Shown piece after piece: positions 5,631 through 6,832 of a DNA stretch of 6,832 nucleotides (the stretch's first letter is position 1; the number at the start of each line of letters is the position of its first letter). The notes below the pieces were generated by a model, which was given only the letters and a program-made list of their open reading frames with translations, searched no databases and was not told the origin of the DNA. The stretch is from contig JAUVPY010000137.1 in the NCBI GenBank assembly GCA_030598425.1, positions 1 through 6,832 of the forward strand, given 5' to 3'. A program made the translations under genes and the position numbers. This DNA is from Anaerolineae bacterium (GTDB lineage: Bacteria; Chloroflexota; Anaerolineae; 4572-78; NAK82).

Positions 5631-6821
5631 ATGGCTACGTTTTTTGCGATGCCCAAGCTTGGGATGAATATGGTCGAGGGGACGATTGTAGAGTGGCTCG
5701 TCAAGGAGGGTGAGCAGGTTGAAGCGGGCCAGGCCGTCCTGGCCATCGAAACCGACAAAGCCACGCAAGAGGTGGAGGCCCCGGCAAGCGGTGTCCTGGC
5801 ACGCATCCTGAAGCACGAGGGGGAGACGCTTCCTTGCAACGCGGTGATGGCCGTCATAGTCGAGCCCGGCGAGGATGTGCCGGGCGAAATTCCCGACGTG
5901 ATTGCCGAAGGTGTAGCCCCAACGGCCGACGTGGAGGTCAAAGTCGATGCGGCCGAGGCGGCTGCGCCCGAGGCCCAAAAAGAAAAGAGCGCACAACCTC
6001 GGCGCATCAATATCTCGCCGTCGGCCAAAAAACTGGCGGAGGAGCTTGGAGTTGACATAACTAAGATCGTGCCTCGCGGCCGGCGCATCAAGAGAGAGGA
6101 CGTGCTGGCCGCCCAAAAGGCCGCGCAAGCCGAGGGTGGTCCTGGCATGCAGGGATCCAAGAAGCCGATGACAAAGATGCGCCGCCTGATTGCGCAACAT
6201 ATGAACCGCAGCGCCAGATCGGTGGCACGGGTCGGGCTTACCCTTGAGGCCGATGTGGCCGCTTTGATCGACTGGCGGGTCCGGTTAGAGGCCGAGGGCA
6301 CAAAAGTCAGCTATAACGTGCTTCTGGCGAAGCTGGTGGCCGCTGCGTTGCGGGAGTTCCTGTATATGAATGCCCAGCTTGTTGATGACCAGGCGATCCT
6401 GGAGATCGACGATATCAACATCGGGATCGCGGTTGATGCGGAACGTGGCTTGCTGGTGCCGGTCCTGGGTCAGGTTGACAAGAAAGAGGTGACTGCGCTC
6501 CAGGATGAGTATGCGGCGCTAACCGAGCGAGCTTCTTCAGGCAAGAGCACAGTGGCTGACCTGGAAGGCGGCACCTTTACCATCACCAATTTGGGCAACC
6601 TGGAAATCGAACAGTTTATGCCCGTCATAAACGTTCCTGAGTGTGCCATTTTGGGTGTTGGGGCCATCGTCAAGAAGGCGGTGGTGGTAAACGACCAAAT
6701 CGAGATCCGGCCCGTGATGTCGCTGACGCTGGCCTTCGACCACCGCCTGGTGGATGGAGCTCCGGCGGCCAAGTTTCTGCAGCGCGTCAAACATCTGATC
6801 GAGAGTCCGCCCGAAACGTAG
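5631..6821 (+). CDS. Dihydrolipoamide acyltransferase E2 component of the 2-oxoacid/acetoin dehydrogenase complex
   Basis: This 396-residue protein forms the core of the complex and transfers the acyl group from lipoamide to coenzyme A. A single lipoyl domain (1-80) carries ETDKATQEVEAP, where Lys43 is the lipoylation site. An Ala/Pro/Glu-rich linker (about 84-122) leads to a peripheral-subunit-binding domain (126-162, INISPSAKKLAEELGVD...VPRGRRIKREDV) that docks E1 or E3. The catalytic acyltransferase domain (about 172-396) has GGTFTITNLG and the active-site HRLVDG motif at 371-376 (His371, Asp375). All parts are intact and the length is normal for a one-lipoyl E2. A purine-rich ribosome site (AGAGGAGAAGGG, 5612-5623) sets the ATG at 5631, 46 bases after E1-beta, so the three genes form one operon. 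Likely names are acoC or pdhC; I leave the symbol blank because the acyl group is unknown. No E3 gene is seen before the window ends. Confidence 0.93.
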   Translation: MATFFAMPKLGMNMVEGTIVEWLVKEGEQVEAGQAVLAIETDKATQEVEAPASGVLARILKHEGETLPCNAVMAVIVEPGEDVPGEIPDVIAEGVAPTADVEVKVDAAEAAAPEAQKEKSAQPRRINISPSAKKLAEELGVDITKIVPRGRRIKREDVLAAQKAAQAEGGPGMQGSKKPMTKMRRLIAQHMNRSARSVARVGLTLEADVAALIDWRVRLEAEGTKVSYNVLLAKLVAAALREFLYMNAQLVDDQAILEIDDINIGIAVDAERGLLVPVLGQVDKKEVTALQDEYAALTERASSGKSTVADLEGGTFTITNLGNLEIEQFMPVINVPECAILGVGAIVKKAVVVNDQIEIRPVMSLTLAFDHRLVDGAPAAKFLQRVKHLIESPPET

Positions 6822-6832
6822 GGCTTCGCCAG

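Noticed and set aside
4889..6301. A 470-residue open frame on the minus strand opposite E1-beta and E2
   Set aside because: It lies entirely opposite two intact, well-recognised enzymes, has low-complexity Ser/Ala/Arg-rich composition, and matches no known domain; it reflects codon bias of the + strand genes.

Overview
The window is a bacterial chromosomal stretch with every convincing gene on the + strand. It holds the 3' end of a repetitive secreted protein, then a LacI-family regulator with a very clear promoter, a metallo-beta-lactamase-fold protein, and the E1-alpha, E1-beta and E2 genes of a 2-oxoacid/acetoin dehydrogenase-type complex. The organism is probably a member of Chloroflexota (Anaerolineae-like). 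This is an inference from the DUF11-type surface protein ending in a Pro-rich linker plus GIFLPIVLKN, a C-terminal style I associate with that phylum, from the moderately high GC, and from the absence of a sigma-54/AcoR arrangement upstream of the dehydrogenase genes. No rRNA, tRNA or marker gene is present to confirm it.

Layout: bases 1-1208 are the end of the surface protein, with three DUF11-like domains, the last two being near-identical 138-residue repeats. Bases 1209-1532 contain no gene but are dense in signals: a nested palindromic element (1257-1345), a weak terminator-like hairpin, a sigma-70 promoter (TTGACA-17 bp-TATGAT), operator-like repeats over the predicted transcription start, and a 14-bp palindrome in the leader. 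Bases 1533-3330 carry the LacI-type regulator and the MBL-fold protein, 34 bp apart and probably co-transcribed. Bases 3331-3527 are a second control region with paired hairpins and three copies of an 8-bp repeat spaced exactly 10 bp apart. Bases 3528-6821 carry E1-alpha and E1-beta (4-bp overlap) and E2 (46-bp gap), a typical translationally coupled operon.

How they may work together: E1-alpha/beta would decarboxylate or cleave a substrate on thiamine diphosphate and pass the acyl group to the lipoyl lysine of E2, which makes acyl-CoA. The E1-alpha sequence looks closer to acetoin dehydrogenase (AcoA) than to mitochondrial-type pyruvate dehydrogenase, but the substrate cannot be fixed from sequence. 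E3 (dihydrolipoamide dehydrogenase) is not in the window and may lie downstream. A LacI-type regulator and an MBL-fold hydrolase next to the complex suggest a sugar- or sugar-acid-derived substrate. That is a hypothesis only. The most unusual points are the MBL protein's altered metal site, the regulator's altered effector-site motifs, and the repeat architecture of the two control regions.
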